NCBI RefSeq assembly: GCF_000425265.1
Contig: NZ_AUDC01000010.1
Location: 248,001 to 312,000, forward strand
From: Maridesulfovibrio zosterae DSM 11974
GTDB lineage: Bacteria > Desulfobacterota > Desulfovibrionia > Desulfovibrionales > Desulfovibrionaceae
Length of the DNA stretch: 64,000 nt
Direction of reading: 5' to 3'
Positions 34,555 through 43,941 of this stretch are shown here, one piece after another. The notes below the pieces were generated by a model. The model did no database searches. It worked only from the letters and a program-made list of their open reading frames with translations, and had not been told where the DNA came from. The first letter of the stretch is position 1, and each line of letters opens with the position of its first letter. A program made the position numbers and the translations under genes.

Positions 34555-36030
34555 ATGACAGTTAACGACAATAAAAAGAAAAAAGAAAAAATGTTTATCA
34601 GCGTACTCCCCGAAGAACAGGTGGAAGTAGCGCTGACTCAGGAAGGTCAGGTTATCGAGTATTACGTTGAAATGCTCCATCAGGCCAAAACCAAAGGTAA
34701 TATTTACAAAGGATACATCCACAATATTGATGCGGCTCTCCAGGCTGCTTTCATTAATTACGGGGCTGAAAGAAACGGATTCCTGCAGGTGGATGAGGTC
34801 CATCCTGAATACTATCAGGGTACCTATAAATTAAAAAAAGGGCACAGATTCCCTTTGCTGCAAAAAGTTCTTAAGCCTGGACAGGAAATCTTTGTTCAGG
34901 TGGTAAAAGAGCCTACCGGTAAAAAAGGGGCTTTCCTTTCATCATATCTATCCTTGCCGGGCCGTTATTTTGTTCTGACTCCAGGTCGAGAACAGATTGG
35001 TATTTCCCGCAAAATAGAAGATGAGAAAGAGCGCAGCAGGCTTAAAGAAGTCATAGACGAAGTCAATCCCGGTGCAGGCGTCGGAGTTATCGTGCGTACG
35101 GCCAGCACAGGACAGAGTAAGTCCGCTCTTAGACGTGATTTCAAATTCCTTACCAGACTCTGGAACGATGTTCGCGAGAAAGGACAGGACGCTAAACCAC
35201 CATCTCTCGTTTATGAAGAGATGGGGCTGGCATCTCGCGCAGTACGTGATTATTTGTCCTCTGATGTTGCTGAAATATGGGTTGATGATAAGGAGACTGC
35301 CGAACAGGTTAAGAAACTTGCTTCGCTATCTTTTCCGCGTCGCAACAATCTGGTCAAACTTCATAGCGATACAGATAAGTCCCTTTGGGAACGCTTTAAT
35401 CTGGTTAAACAAATTGAACAGATTTATGGACGAGAAGTAAATCTACCCTCCGGCGGGAGATTAGTATTTGACCAGACTGAAGCTTTAACTGCTATTGATA
35501 TCAACTCCGGTAAAATCGGAGGCGAACGCAATTTTAAAGAAATGGCTCTGAAGACCAATAAAGAAAGTGCTGAAATGATTGCCCGCCAGCTTAAACTGAG
35601 AGATCTGGGCGGTCAGGTTGTAATCGACTTTATTGAAATGAAAGATCCTAAGCATTGTCGTGAAGTAGAAAAAACAATGCGCTCGGCACTCAAAAACGAT
35701 CGGGCCAGAACGGATGTTGGGCGTATCTCACGATTCGGTCTTATGGAGCTTGTACGTCAGCGTTTAGGATCATCAGCCATTGCTGTGTCCACTGAGCCAT
35801 GTCCAAGCTGTGAAGGGACAGGAATCCGCCGCAATATGGAATGGCAGTCCATGCAGGCCCTTAAAGACATATACAGAATGCTCAGAAAACCAGGATGCCC
35901 TTCGCCTTTGCTTTTCGAGGCAGAAGAAGAGCTGGCCTTGTACCTGCTCAATCATAAACGTGATCCAATCATTCAATATGAAAAGATGTTCGATACCAAA
36001 ATTAATATCGAAGTCATCTGGGCGGATTAA
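34555..36030 (+). CDS. Rne/Rng family ribonuclease (RNase G/E)
   Basis: Endoribonuclease of rRNA maturation and mRNA decay. From ATG 34555 it has 491 residues; ATG 34501 would overlap the radical SAM gene and lacks a clear ribosome site. After MFISVLPEEQVEVAL come an S1 domain (GNIYKGYIHNIDAALQAAFI), FVQVVKEPTGKKGAFLSSYL, the DNase-I-like catalytic region LTAIDINSGKIGG with its Asp, and VVIDFIEM. The Zn-link CPSCEGTG is followed by a short tail, so it lacks the degradosome scaffold of RNase E and resembles RNase G. Terminator follows. Confidence 0.94.
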   Translation: MTVNDNKKKKEKMFISVLPEEQVEVALTQEGQVIEYYVEMLHQAKTKGNIYKGYIHNIDAALQAAFINYGAERNGFLQVDEVHPEYYQGTYKLKKGHRFPLLQKVLKPGQEIFVQVVKEPTGKKGAFLSSYLSLPGRYFVLTPGREQIGISRKIEDEKERSRLKEVIDEVNPGAGVGVIVRTASTGQSKSALRRDFKFLTRLWNDVREKGQDAKPPSLVYEEMGLASRAVRDYLSSDVAEIWVDDKETAEQVKKLASLSFPRRNNLVKLHSDTDKSLWERFNLVKQIEQIYGREVNLPSGGRLVFDQTEALTAIDINSGKIGGERNFKEMALKTNKESAEMIARQLKLRDLGGQVVIDFIEMKDPKHCREVEKTMRSALKNDRARTDVGRISRFGLMELVRQRLGSSAIAVSTEPCPSCEGTGIRRNMEWQSMQALKDIYRMLRKPGCPSPLLFEAEEELALYLLNHKRDPIIQYEKMFDTKINIEVIWAD

Positions 36031-36047
36031 GATTTTATAAATAGCTT

Positions 36048-36080
36048 AGAGGCAGCTCCTGAAGGTGCTGCCTCTTTTTT
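36048..36080 (+). terminator. Terminator after the RNase G gene
   Basis: AGAGGCAGC (36048-36056) pairs with GCTGCCTCT (36067-36075), followed by a T run to 36080. It ends 15 bp before the queH start. Confidence 0.92.
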
Positions 36081-36095
36081 TATGGAGAGTAAGCC

Positions 36096-36650
36096 ATGCC
36101 TTCCAAACGAATTTTGCTTCACGCTTGTTGTGGACCATGCTCAATTACCACCATTGATATCTTGCATGCGCAAGGTTTTGAAGTCTGCGCTTTTTTTTAC
36201 AATCCTAATATTCACCCTTTACAAGAATACATTCGTCGGCGGGAAGGATTCCTTGAAGTTGCTAATAAAATGAGCGTTAAAGTTATCGGTAAGCTTGATG
36301 AATATGATTCAAAAAGATGGTTTCGCTCTATTGCATATCGTGAAGAAAACCGTTGTTTCCATTGTTATGCAGATCGACTGGAACGTACTTTATCATTGGC
36401 GAAAAGAGGTGGTTTTGACTTTTTCACCACTACCCTGCTCTACAGTAAATTTCAGCAGCATATGCGTATAGCAGATTTGGGAAGAGACATGGCAGGGACA
36501 AGTAAATGTAAATTTTATTACTATGATTTTCGTGAAGGCTGGAAAGAAGGTATTGAACGATCCAAAAAAATGGAAATATATCGCCAGCAATATTGCGGTT
36601 GTCTTTTCAGCGAAAACGAACGCTATGCGAAAGAGTTAAATAATTCTTAG
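36096..36650 (+). CDS. queH: Epoxyqueuosine reductase QueH
   Basis: Reduces epoxyqueuosine in tRNA to queuosine, the non-cobalamin alternative to QueG. The 184-residue protein has the cysteine pairs that hold the cluster and catalytic metal: LLHACCGPCSITT near residues 6-18, the NRCFHCYADRL pair near 85-97 and YCGCLFSE near 166-173. FYNPNIHPLQEYIRR and TTTLLYSKFQQH are further family motifs. It follows a terminator, so it has its own promoter or read-through. Confidence 0.95.
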   Translation: MPSKRILLHACCGPCSITTIDILHAQGFEVCAFFYNPNIHPLQEYIRRREGFLEVANKMSVKVIGKLDEYDSKRWFRSIAYREENRCFHCYADRLERTLSLAKRGGFDFFTTTLLYSKFQQHMRIADLGRDMAGTSKCKFYYYDFREGWKEGIERSKKMEIYRQQYCGCLFSENERYAKELNNS

Positions 36651-36753
36651 CTTGTTTTAATATTTATATCCCGTTAATATATTACTAAGTTAGAGCTTTA
36701 TCAAAAATATATACTACCTTTCGACATTGAAATCCGTGACAGGAATGGTGAGC

Positions 36754-37590
36754 ATGGAAAAGCATTTAATGGTCTGCATACGCGCTGATGATGCGTCTTC
36801 ATATGCAATCAGATTCATAAAAGATTTCTTCAATTCTCCTTGTGATGTCCGAATTACCTTAGTGAACATTGTTCCGCCTAAAGGATCATGGGACAAGAAT
36901 AATGCTCTTAAGAACGGTAAACTGTTGCTGGAAGAAAAAAGAGACTGGTTTATCAACAACAGTTTCTGTGAAAAGAGCAGTATTGATTTCAAGACCATCC
37001 AGTCCAGAGGCAATACTGCCCGTGAGATAGTTCAGGAAGGCCACAAAGGCATGTATGATGCGATAGTATTAGGCCGCCAGACCTCAAGTATGCTGGAAGA
37101 ATTTTTTGACTACAGCGTGGGCAGCAGAGTTATATGGGAAGAAATTAATTTTCCGCTCTGGTTCTGTAAATGCCCCCATGACATACCGAAGAAAGATATT
37201 CTTTTATGTGTTGACGAAGATGAACCTTCGCAACGAATTGCTGACCATGTCGGATTTATTCTCAATGATAACCATAACCACAAAATTACTATGCTTCACG
37301 TCCGAGACGCTAAAAGCAAAAAATCAGTTAACATTAAAGACGTTTTTGCTTTAACACGTGAACATTTGATCGGAAACGGTGTCAATCAAGAGCGCATTAA
37401 AGAACTTGTAATTGAAAGTAATAACGTTACAAAAGCAATACTGACAGAAGCGGCAAAGGGCGATTACGCTGCTGTTGCTGCTGGCAGAGGGGTTCACGAT
37501 CGATCTGCGACTGAAAAACTTTTTCCTAAATCTGTTTGTGTCAACTTATTACAAGGACTTAAAGGAACTGCTCTGTGGATCAGCCGCTAA
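36754..37590 (+). CDS. Universal stress protein with two tandem UspA domains
   Basis: 278 residues from ATG 36754 (AGGA 9 nt upstream). Domain 1 (about 1-140) runs from HLMVCIRADDASSYAIRFIK to IVLGRQTSSMLEEFFDYSVG. Domain 2 (about 145-278) runs from DILLCVDEDEPSQRIADHVG to VAAGRGVHDRSATEKLFPKS. The GxxxS/T nucleotide-binding motif (G-2x-G-9x-G-S/T) is only partly kept, as in many tandem Usp proteins. Role unknown. Ends 25 bp before hemW. Confidence 0.9.
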   Translation: MEKHLMVCIRADDASSYAIRFIKDFFNSPCDVRITLVNIVPPKGSWDKNNALKNGKLLLEEKRDWFINNSFCEKSSIDFKTIQSRGNTAREIVQEGHKGMYDAIVLGRQTSSMLEEFFDYSVGSRVIWEEINFPLWFCKCPHDIPKKDILLCVDEDEPSQRIADHVGFILNDNHNHKITMLHVRDAKSKKSVNIKDVFALTREHLIGNGVNQERIKELVIESNNVTKAILTEAAKGDYAAVAAGRGVHDRSATEKLFPKSVCVNLLQGLKGTALWISR

Positions 37591-37615
37591 TCTCATCTTC
37601 TAAGGAATATTGCTA

Positions 37616-38812
37616 ATGGGTCTTGCTCCGGCATTTTTTAATGCACCTCTTCTGCAGGGTGATGGTAAAGAAGCCAGAAACCTTCTACTTTACATTCACG
37701 TCCCCTTTTGCCGTAGTAAATGTCATTACTGTGCATTTCATTCTCAGGTATTCAATCAAGTTACTTTTGCCTGGTACCTGAAAACTCTGCTGGCTGAAAT
37801 TGAACTATGGGGGAAAAGGCTCAAGAGTCCATCTATTGGAACAATTTTCTTCGGAGGAGGCACTCCCAGTCTGATTCCGCCTTTTCAACTTGAAATGATT
37901 ATGGATGCTTTGCGGAAGAACTTTACTTTTACAAAAGGGATGGAGATTACTCTTGAGGCTAATCCTGATTCCGCTAATGACCTGTCATATTTTCAAGCAC
38001 TGAATTCAATGGGAATAAACCGACTAAGTCTCGGTTTTCAATCTCTTGATGACCGTAATCTTGTTGAACTTGGACGCCCCCACTCTGCAAGACAGGCTGC
38101 CGAAGCATACTTTTTTGCACGAAAGGCCGGATTCAATAATATAAGTATTGATCTAATCTGGGGATTACCAAATCAGAAAGTCAAAGATTGGAACAATGAA
38201 CTGAGGGCTGTTGTTAAGCTCAAGCCTGAGCATATTTCATGCTACGGCCTTTCAATTGAGCCGGATACTGTTTTTGGTAAGCGTGAACAGGCTATGGACC
38301 TAGTACTTCCACCTGATGGAGAACAAGCGCGAATGTTTATATATGGCGCAGAATTTCTTGAGTCCATGGGTTATATTCAGTACGAAATTTCCAATTTTGC
38401 ACGAATGGGTTTCATTTCACGCCATAATCAGGGCTATTGGGACCGGCTGGACTATCTTGGACTCGGTCCATCTGCAGTTTCAACAATCGGTGCTCGCAGA
38501 TTTACTAATCCATTATACATGGACGAATATGACGCCGCAGTACGTGGTGGATATGCTGGTGAAGATTATGAAGAACTTACCGATGAAATCAAAGTTCAAG
38601 AGCTTGTCATGCTTAGCCTCAGAACATCTAAAGGCTTGAAACTTTCCGATTACAAAGAACTGACTGGAACTGATTTGACCAAAGAAAAAAAATCCATAAT
38701 CAATGCCCTCTACAAAAACGGACTATGCCGTATGAGTGGAGGCTTTCTACGACTGACCAAAAACGGGATGCTGGTATCTAATTCTATATTGCAATCATTG
38801 GCATTTGATTAG
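37616..38812 (+). CDS. hemW: Radical SAM haem chaperone HemW
   Basis: HemW (formerly annotated as oxygen-independent coproporphyrinogen III oxidase) transfers haem to target proteins. From ATG 37616 (AAGGA 9 nt upstream) it has 398 residues. The Fe-S motif is FCRSKCHYCAFHSQ (Cys-x3-Cys-x2-Cys, about residues 30-43), then TIFFGGGTPSLIPP, LEANPDSAN, GINRLSLGFQSLDD, SIDLIWGLPNQ and YEISNFARMGFISRHNQGYW. The fourth cysteine of true HemN is absent, as expected for HemW. A haem chaperone suits a cytochrome-rich organism. Confidence 0.94.
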   Translation: MGLAPAFFNAPLLQGDGKEARNLLLYIHVPFCRSKCHYCAFHSQVFNQVTFAWYLKTLLAEIELWGKRLKSPSIGTIFFGGGTPSLIPPFQLEMIMDALRKNFTFTKGMEITLEANPDSANDLSYFQALNSMGINRLSLGFQSLDDRNLVELGRPHSARQAAEAYFFARKAGFNNISIDLIWGLPNQKVKDWNNELRAVVKLKPEHISCYGLSIEPDTVFGKREQAMDLVLPPDGEQARMFIYGAEFLESMGYIQYEISNFARMGFISRHNQGYWDRLDYLGLGPSAVSTIGARRFTNPLYMDEYDAAVRGGYAGEDYEELTDEIKVQELVMLSLRTSKGLKLSDYKELTGTDLTKEKKSIINALYKNGLCRMSGGFLRLTKNGMLVSNSILQSLAFD

Positions 38813-38860
38813 CAAATGCTGTTTTCGTAAATATATAATATTAAATTTTGTTGAAATTTT

Positions 38861-38901
38861 AAAAGGCAGGAATCCTCCTTTAATGAGGATTCCTGCCTTT
38901 T
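38861..38901. terminator. Bidirectional terminator
   Basis: AAAAGGCAGGAATCCTC (38861-38877) pairs perfectly with GAGGATTCCTGCCTTTT (38885-38901), between convergent hemW and hflC. Confidence 0.9.
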
Positions 38902-38978
38902 ATTTTATACTTGCAATGACGGAATTTTGAGATCTTCCGTAAGCATTACATGGACGTTTAGATTCGCATTATACGCTC

Positions 38979-39836
38979 TTACTTCATGTATTGCAGAAAA
39001 GGATTATCCGAAGAAAGGATAACCTTTGTATTTTTTTTGAAACTCTTTTCATAAGCTTCAAGTGACTTTTTAAAAGAGTAAAAGCGCTGATCTTTACCAA
39101 AACTATCAGCATAGATTTTGGTAGCTATTCCGTCACCTTCACCGCGCAATATTTCTGCCTTGAGATTCGCATCTGCCAGGGTAATTGCTCTTTCTTTATC
39201 TGCTTGAGCAGTGATACGCGCTGCCGCCTCGTTACCCTGAGAACGATATTGTTTGGCCATACGTTCACGCTCTGCCCTCATACGACCGTAAATTGCACGG
39301 GCATTTTCAGGAGGCAGATCAGTACGTTTAATCCGCACATCTTTCACTTCAATCCCGTAAGGGGAAAGCAATTCATTTGAAGTTTTAGTCACTTCTTCCA
39401 TAATAGAAGTTCGGTCACTTGAGATAATTTCAATCAGTGTGTAGCGACCTAGAGCAACACGAAGTTCTGCATAGATAATATCGTCCAGCCGGGCTTGCGC
39501 ACGAGGAATGGACCGAACGGTGCGGTAAAACTGCAAGGGATCGCTGATGCGCCACTTGGAATAGTTATCCACAACCATATTCTTTTTATCTTTAGTCAGA
39601 ATTTCAGCCGGACGTGCATCGTATTCCAGAAGCCGTGAATCGAAATAGATTACGTTCTGGACAAACGGAAGCTTAAAATGGAGCCCTGGCCCCATCGGTC
39701 CGGATTTAGGTTTACCAAGCTGCAAGACAACTGCTCTTTCAGTCTGCTTTACAATATATGCACTTTGAGCAATCCCCAATACGGCAACTATAATCAGTAT
39801 TGCCAGGGGAGCGGAACCTTTTTTGAGTAAACTCAT
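38979..39836 (-). CDS. hflC: Protease modulator HflC
   Basis: 285-residue SPFH/Band-7 protein anchored by one N-terminal span (LAILIIVAVLGIAQSAYIVK). The Band-7 domain contains QTERAVVLQLGKPKSGPMGP, VVDNYSKWRISDPLQFY and ERMAKQYRSQGNEAAARIT. With HflK it forms a large periplasmic cage around FtsH and modulates its proteolysis. Directly follows hflK (11 bp). Confidence 0.95.
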   Translation of the reverse strand: MSLLKKGSAPLAILIIVAVLGIAQSAYIVKQTERAVVLQLGKPKSGPMGPGLHFKLPFVQNVIYFDSRLLEYDARPAEILTKDKKNMVVDNYSKWRISDPLQFYRTVRSIPRAQARLDDIIYAELRVALGRYTLIEIISSDRTSIMEEVTKTSNELLSPYGIEVKDVRIKRTDLPPENARAIYGRMRAERERMAKQYRSQGNEAAARITAQADKERAITLADANLKAEILRGEGDGIATKIYADSFGKDQRFYSFKKSLEAYEKSFKKNTKVILSSDNPFLQYMK

Positions 39837-39847
39837 ATCCTTATCCC

Positions 39848-40912
39848 CTATTTTTTACCGGTTTGCACGGGAAAAACGCCCCCATCCAAAGACAGAAAAG
39901 GCAATGCTTTTTTCGCTGCATCATCTGACAGAATAACCTTTTTAACGTCAGGACTGGAGAAAATGTTTTCCATTGTTTCCAGATAGAGTCGTTTGACAGT
40001 AATGTCCTTGGCCTTCTGATACTCTTTGTAGACTGCCATAAAACGTTTAGCTTTACCTTCTGCTTCACGCACTTTCATTTCTTTGTACGCTTCAGCCTTG
40101 TTGATAATAACTGCCGCCTGACCTCTGGCCTTAGGCAGGATATCGTTTCGGTAAGCTTCTGCTTCGTTGATATAACGACTCTTGTCCTCACGAGCACTTG
40201 CAACGTCTTTAAAAGCGTCTACAACCTCATTCGGTGGATGCACGTTCTGCAGCTGTACTGCCAGTACGTTCACTCCGAGTTCATATCTATCCACAATTTC
40301 CTGTAATAACCTTCTGGTCTCAGTCTGAATCTGAAGTTTACCGGTAGTCAGTGCAAGTTCAATCTTGGTCTTACCGATAATCTCACGCATAGCTGCTTCA
40401 GCCGCATCCTGAATTGTCTTAGGCTGATTGCTTACCTTGAAGAGGTAATCTACCGGATCTTTAATCTGGTATTGCACGATGAATTGAACATCAACGATGT
40501 TCTCGTCACCTGTCAGCATAAGAGATTCTTCAGGCACATTGCGTGACTGCCCCTGAGTGAAGGAGCGCGAAGAGCCATAGGAACGAAAGCCGACTTCCAC
40601 ACGTCTGATCTGTGTGACCTTCGGTCTCATAACCGATTCAATTGGAACCGGAAGATGGTAATGCGGTCCAGGTCCGGTAGTAGTAATATACTTACCGAAT
40701 CTCGTTACCACACCGACTTCATCGGGCTCAACAATATAGATTCCTGATAGGAACCAGAGCGCAATGATGCCGATTATGATATATTTTCCGCCCGGCAAGC
40801 CGGTACCGCGGAGTTTCTTAATGGTGGAGTTAATATCATCCACATTCGGCGGTTTCGGACCACCGCTGTTCCTCTGCCGTTGTTCGGATAATTTGTCCCA
40901 GTCCCAGTTCAT
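39848..40912 (-). CDS. hflK: Protease modulator HflK
   Basis: Partner of HflC in the FtsH-binding complex. I start at ATG 40912 (MNWDWDKLSEQRQRNSGG), the usual HflK beginning; an ATG at 40942 would add ten atypical residues, and neither has a clear ribosome site. It has 354 residues: a Gly/Pro-containing N-terminus, one span (YIIIGIIALWFLSGIYIVEP, about 47-66), and an SPFH domain with VGVVTRFGKYITTTGPGPHY and ILPKARGQAAVIINKAEAY. First gene of hflKC. Confidence 0.94.
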   Translation of the reverse strand: MNWDWDKLSEQRQRNSGGPKPPNVDDINSTIKKLRGTGLPGGKYIIIGIIALWFLSGIYIVEPDEVGVVTRFGKYITTTGPGPHYHLPVPIESVMRPKVTQIRRVEVGFRSYGSSRSFTQGQSRNVPEESLMLTGDENIVDVQFIVQYQIKDPVDYLFKVSNQPKTIQDAAEAAMREIIGKTKIELALTTGKLQIQTETRRLLQEIVDRYELGVNVLAVQLQNVHPPNEVVDAFKDVASAREDKSRYINEAEAYRNDILPKARGQAAVIINKAEAYKEMKVREAEGKAKRFMAVYKEYQKAKDITVKRLYLETMENIFSSPDVKKVILSDDAAKKALPFLSLDGGVFPVQTGKK

Positions 40913-41322
40913 ATTAAATTTATAGGCGAGACGAGCCCACATATCAAGGAAAATCGAAGATATGCTATAATGTTAATAAAAAAATAATTTATTCAATAAT
41001 AAAAACATACATTGTCCTTAGCTCTATTTTCTGAAATTAGAAATAATTACAGGATAACACTTATATTTATTTTGTTTTTCAATTCGTTAAAGAACCAAGA
41101 GAAAGCAAAAACGCCACATGACTGCACCTAACCGGCGTAGATTGAACTCTGTTTATATTCTGACTATTGACGTGGCTTTAAGTTAAAACTTAATTTCTAT
41201 CCGACTTCACGCTATAAACATTAAAAGAATCTAACGATCAATATAATTAATCTCTTTTTCTTTGATATGTTATTTGATTTTAAAACCGTTCACTGCAATT
41301 TTCACTTCAGGAGCTCAACAGA
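40913..41322. other. Divergent intergenic region between hflK and the phosphohexomutase gene
   Basis: About 410 bp, AT-rich, with no gene, RNA or strong hairpin that I can support. It must contain both promoters; AGGAG precedes ATG 41323. Confidence 0.55.
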
Positions 41323-42690
41323 ATGATAAAAATGAATAAGGAAATATTCAGAGCATATGATATCAGAGGTGTCGTAGATTATGATTTTGATGAAGAATGG
41401 GTAGAAAAGCTAGGTCAAGCATGTGGTACATGGTTTCGAAGTAAAGGACAGAAGAGAGCTGTTGTCGGTCATGATTGCAGGCACAGTTCCCCAGTTTATC
41501 AGGCTGCAATCGTAAGAGGTCTTAATGCTTCAGGAATAGATGTTCTCATTTTAAATCTTGTTCCAAGTCCAGTTTTTTACTTTGCTGCTAAAAAATTACA
41601 TTATGATGCAGGCATTATGATAACAGCCAGCCACAACCCTCCGGAATTCAACGGATTCAAAATCTGGAGCGATGGCACAACAATACATACTGATGACATT
41701 CAACAAATTTACAACATAATGAAATCACAAGATTTCGTTAATGGGAAAGGGATGGCATCTTGCCATGATATTGTTCCCTCATACGTCGAAGATCTACTTG
41801 AAAATATTAAGATAAAACGTCCTGTAAAAGTCGTGCTGGACGGCGGTAATGGAGCTGGCGGGCATATTGCCCTTGAACTGTTGCGTAAGGCAGGGGCTGA
41901 GGTCATACCGCTCTATTGTGATCCAGATGGAGATTTCCCGAACCACCACCCTGACCCTGTAGTTGAAAAATATATGGGAGACCTTTTTAAGGCTGTCGTC
42001 GATCATAATGCAGAAGCAGGAATAGGTCTGGATGGCGATGCTGACCGTATCGGAGCTGTAGATGAAAAGGGTAAACTTATTCCAGGTGACCGGCTTATGG
42101 CCATTTACTCGCGTGAGCTGCTCAGCCGTAAGCCTGATGAAACCATAATTGCAGATGTCAAATGCAGCCATCTTCTTTTTGAAGATATCAAGAATCATGG
42201 AGGCAGACCAATCATGGCTCGCACTGGTCATTCCATAATGAAAGCTAAAATGGCTGAGACCGGAGCAGGACTCGGCGGTGAGATGAGCGGACATATATTT
42301 TTTTCAGATCGTTATTACGGATTTGATGATGGTCTTTATTCAGCTCTTCGGCTTATCGAAATCCTTTCACATGAAAATGAGCCATTATCAAAAAGTCTTG
42401 AGGACTGGCCTGAAACTTTTTTTACTCCTGAACTTCGTATAGACTATCCGGAAGAAATTAAATTTAAACTTGTCGAAAATGCTGCTAGAGAACTATCCAA
42501 AGATAACAAGGTCATAGATATTGACGGAGTTAGGGTCATATATGATGATGGATGGGCTCTTGTTCGGGCATCAAATACTCAAGCGGCATTAACAATGCGC
42601 TTTGAAGCAGAATCACCTGAAAGACTTGCTGAGATTAGAAATACTATCGAATCTCTTTTAGATAAGTTAAGCGCAGAACTGACTAAATAA
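41323..42690 (+). CDS. Phosphomannomutase/phosphoglucomutase
   Basis: Alpha-D-phosphohexomutase of the AlgC type, 455 residues, interconverting hexose 6- and 1-phosphates for sugar-nucleotide supply. Motifs in order: FRAYDIRGVVD near 7-17, the phosphoserine loop MITASHNPPEFNGFKIW near 100-116, the Mg site GLDGDADRIGAVDE near 238-251, the sugar loop GLGGEMSGHIFF and the C-terminal phosphate loop VRASNTQAALTMRFEA. All catalytic elements are present. Whether mannose or glucose is preferred cannot be decided. Confidence 0.94.
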   Translation: MIKMNKEIFRAYDIRGVVDYDFDEEWVEKLGQACGTWFRSKGQKRAVVGHDCRHSSPVYQAAIVRGLNASGIDVLILNLVPSPVFYFAAKKLHYDAGIMITASHNPPEFNGFKIWSDGTTIHTDDIQQIYNIMKSQDFVNGKGMASCHDIVPSYVEDLLENIKIKRPVKVVLDGGNGAGGHIALELLRKAGAEVIPLYCDPDGDFPNHHPDPVVEKYMGDLFKAVVDHNAEAGIGLDGDADRIGAVDEKGKLIPGDRLMAIYSRELLSRKPDETIIADVKCSHLLFEDIKNHGGRPIMARTGHSIMKAKMAETGAGLGGEMSGHIFFSDRYYGFDDGLYSALRLIEILSHENEPLSKSLEDWPETFFTPELRIDYPEEIKFKLVENAARELSKDNKVIDIDGVRVIYDDGWALVRASNTQAALTMRFEAESPERLAEIRNTIESLLDKLSAELTK

Positions 42691-42784
42691 CTATTTTTGA
42701 TGCGCGAATTATTTTATATCATATGGTTACGCAAATATGATTTCATATTGTCTTTTTAATTATTAGCACAAAAGGATTACCTCT

Positions 42785-43369
42785 ATGGCTATATTTTTAA
42801 AACCTCACGGAAATTCAGCCAGTGAAAAATTTTTAAGAATCATTGGTATGGTGGTAGTTTTAGGTATTGTAGCCTGGGCGTTCTGGACTAACAACCAGAG
42901 TACTCTTGAAAAAATTCAGGCACGCAACTCTCTTTGGGATCAGACAAAGGTACTGAGTAAATCTGAACGTAATTTTGTTCAGGGATTTATCAGAAGTATG
43001 CGTAATGAATTTGGTGTTCAAGTTAAAATCCATATTTTAACAGATCATATTGCTCCTAAGCAAGCTGAACCAAAAGAATTATACATCAAACTTTCTCCAG
43101 CATTCGAAGAAGTTGATATGCAATTTCCAGGTTTAGTACGTCACGCTTTAGGATCAAAATTTATATCAGAGCTTAAAAAAAACTATTTTACTGAAAATTT
43201 CAGTGACGATAAATGGCCAACAGCTTTGATGACAAGTTTATCCATGATTTGGGAAAGACTTGCAAAAGTAGAATCAGACCAAAGCGTGATCCCTGTGTAC
43301 AGTGAGAGTGACAGTGGAAATGAGGATAAAAACATGACCGATCCAGAATCAGCTGGGTTTAAAGAATAA
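42785..43369 (+). CDS. Membrane-anchored TPM-like domain protein
   Basis: 194 residues of unknown function. One N-terminal span (IIGMVVVLGIVAWAFWTN, about residues 19-36) is followed by a domain resembling the TPM/YgcG fold: LSKSERNFVQGFIRSMRNEF and GVQVKIHILTDHI. The C-terminus is acidic (ESDSGNEDKNMTDPESAG). TPM proteins are extracytoplasmic and often linked to membrane quality control; the match here is by eye. Ends 11 bp before rnhA. Confidence 0.75.
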   Translation: MAIFLKPHGNSASEKFLRIIGMVVVLGIVAWAFWTNNQSTLEKIQARNSLWDQTKVLSKSERNFVQGFIRSMRNEFGVQVKIHILTDHIAPKQAEPKELYIKLSPAFEEVDMQFPGLVRHALGSKFISELKKNYFTENFSDDKWPTALMTSLSMIWERLAKVESDQSVIPVYSESDSGNEDKNMTDPESAGFKE

Positions 43370-43380
43370 AGCAGGAATTA

Positions 43381-43848
43381 ATGTCTAACAAAAAAATAAC
43401 GATCTATACCGACGGCTCTTGTCTCGGAAACCCTGGACGTGGCGGTTATGGAGCCGTTCTTCTATTTGGCGAACATAAAAAAGAACTGTCGCAAGGCTAT
43501 AAGAGAACAACTAATAATCGTATGGAAATGCGGGCAGTAATAGCTGCTCTCACTGAACTTAAAGAGACTTGTGATGTTACCCTTTATACTGACTCACAAT
43601 ATGTTAAGAATGCATTCACAAAGAAATGGATAGACAACTGGCAGAAAAACGGTTGGAAAACGGCTGCCAAAAAGCCTGTTAAAAACAAGGATCTATGGCT
43701 CCAGTTCATCCCATTACTGAAAAAACATACTGTCCAATTCAGATGGGTAAAGGGACATTCTGGAGACCCTATGAATGAACTTTGTGACGATCTTGCCCGC
43801 ACAGCAGCATCATCCGGCAATCTGATTGAGGATGAAGAAACTTTATAG
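43381..43848 (+). CDS. rnhA: Ribonuclease HI
   Basis: Degrades RNA in RNA/DNA hybrids (155 residues). The catalytic acids lie in IYTDGSCLGNPGRGGYGAVL (about 8-27), MEMRAVIAAL near 48-57, LYTDSQYVKNAF near 69-80 and the C-terminal MNELCDDLARTAA. WVKGHSGDP carries the catalytic His loop. Complete. With rnhB at 2458-3114 the genome has both RNase H types in one window. Confidence 0.97.
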   Translation: MSNKKITIYTDGSCLGNPGRGGYGAVLLFGEHKKELSQGYKRTTNNRMEMRAVIAALTELKETCDVTLYTDSQYVKNAFTKKWIDNWQKNGWKTAAKKPVKNKDLWLQFIPLLKKHTVQFRWVKGHSGDPMNELCDDLARTAASSGNLIEDEETL

Positions 43849-43877
43849 TAATACTCTCAGCCTATTTTAATTATGAC

Positions 43878-43919
43878 AAAAAAAGTCCCCAGTTTCTTAA
43901 GAAACTGGGGACTTTTTTT
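43878..43919. terminator. Bidirectional terminator for rnhA and dsrP
   Basis: Perfect 42-bp palindrome: A7-GTCCCCAGTTTCTT then its complement, ending in T7. It sits between the convergent ends of rnhA and the dsrMKJOP operon. Confidence 0.93.
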
Positions 43920-43941
43920 AATGTTCGTTGAACTTACCTGA

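Noticed and set aside
37616-38812. Oxygen-independent coproporphyrinogen III oxidase (HemN)
   Set aside because: The motif is Cys-x3-Cys-x2-Cys without the fourth HemN cysteine, and the short N-terminus fits HemW.
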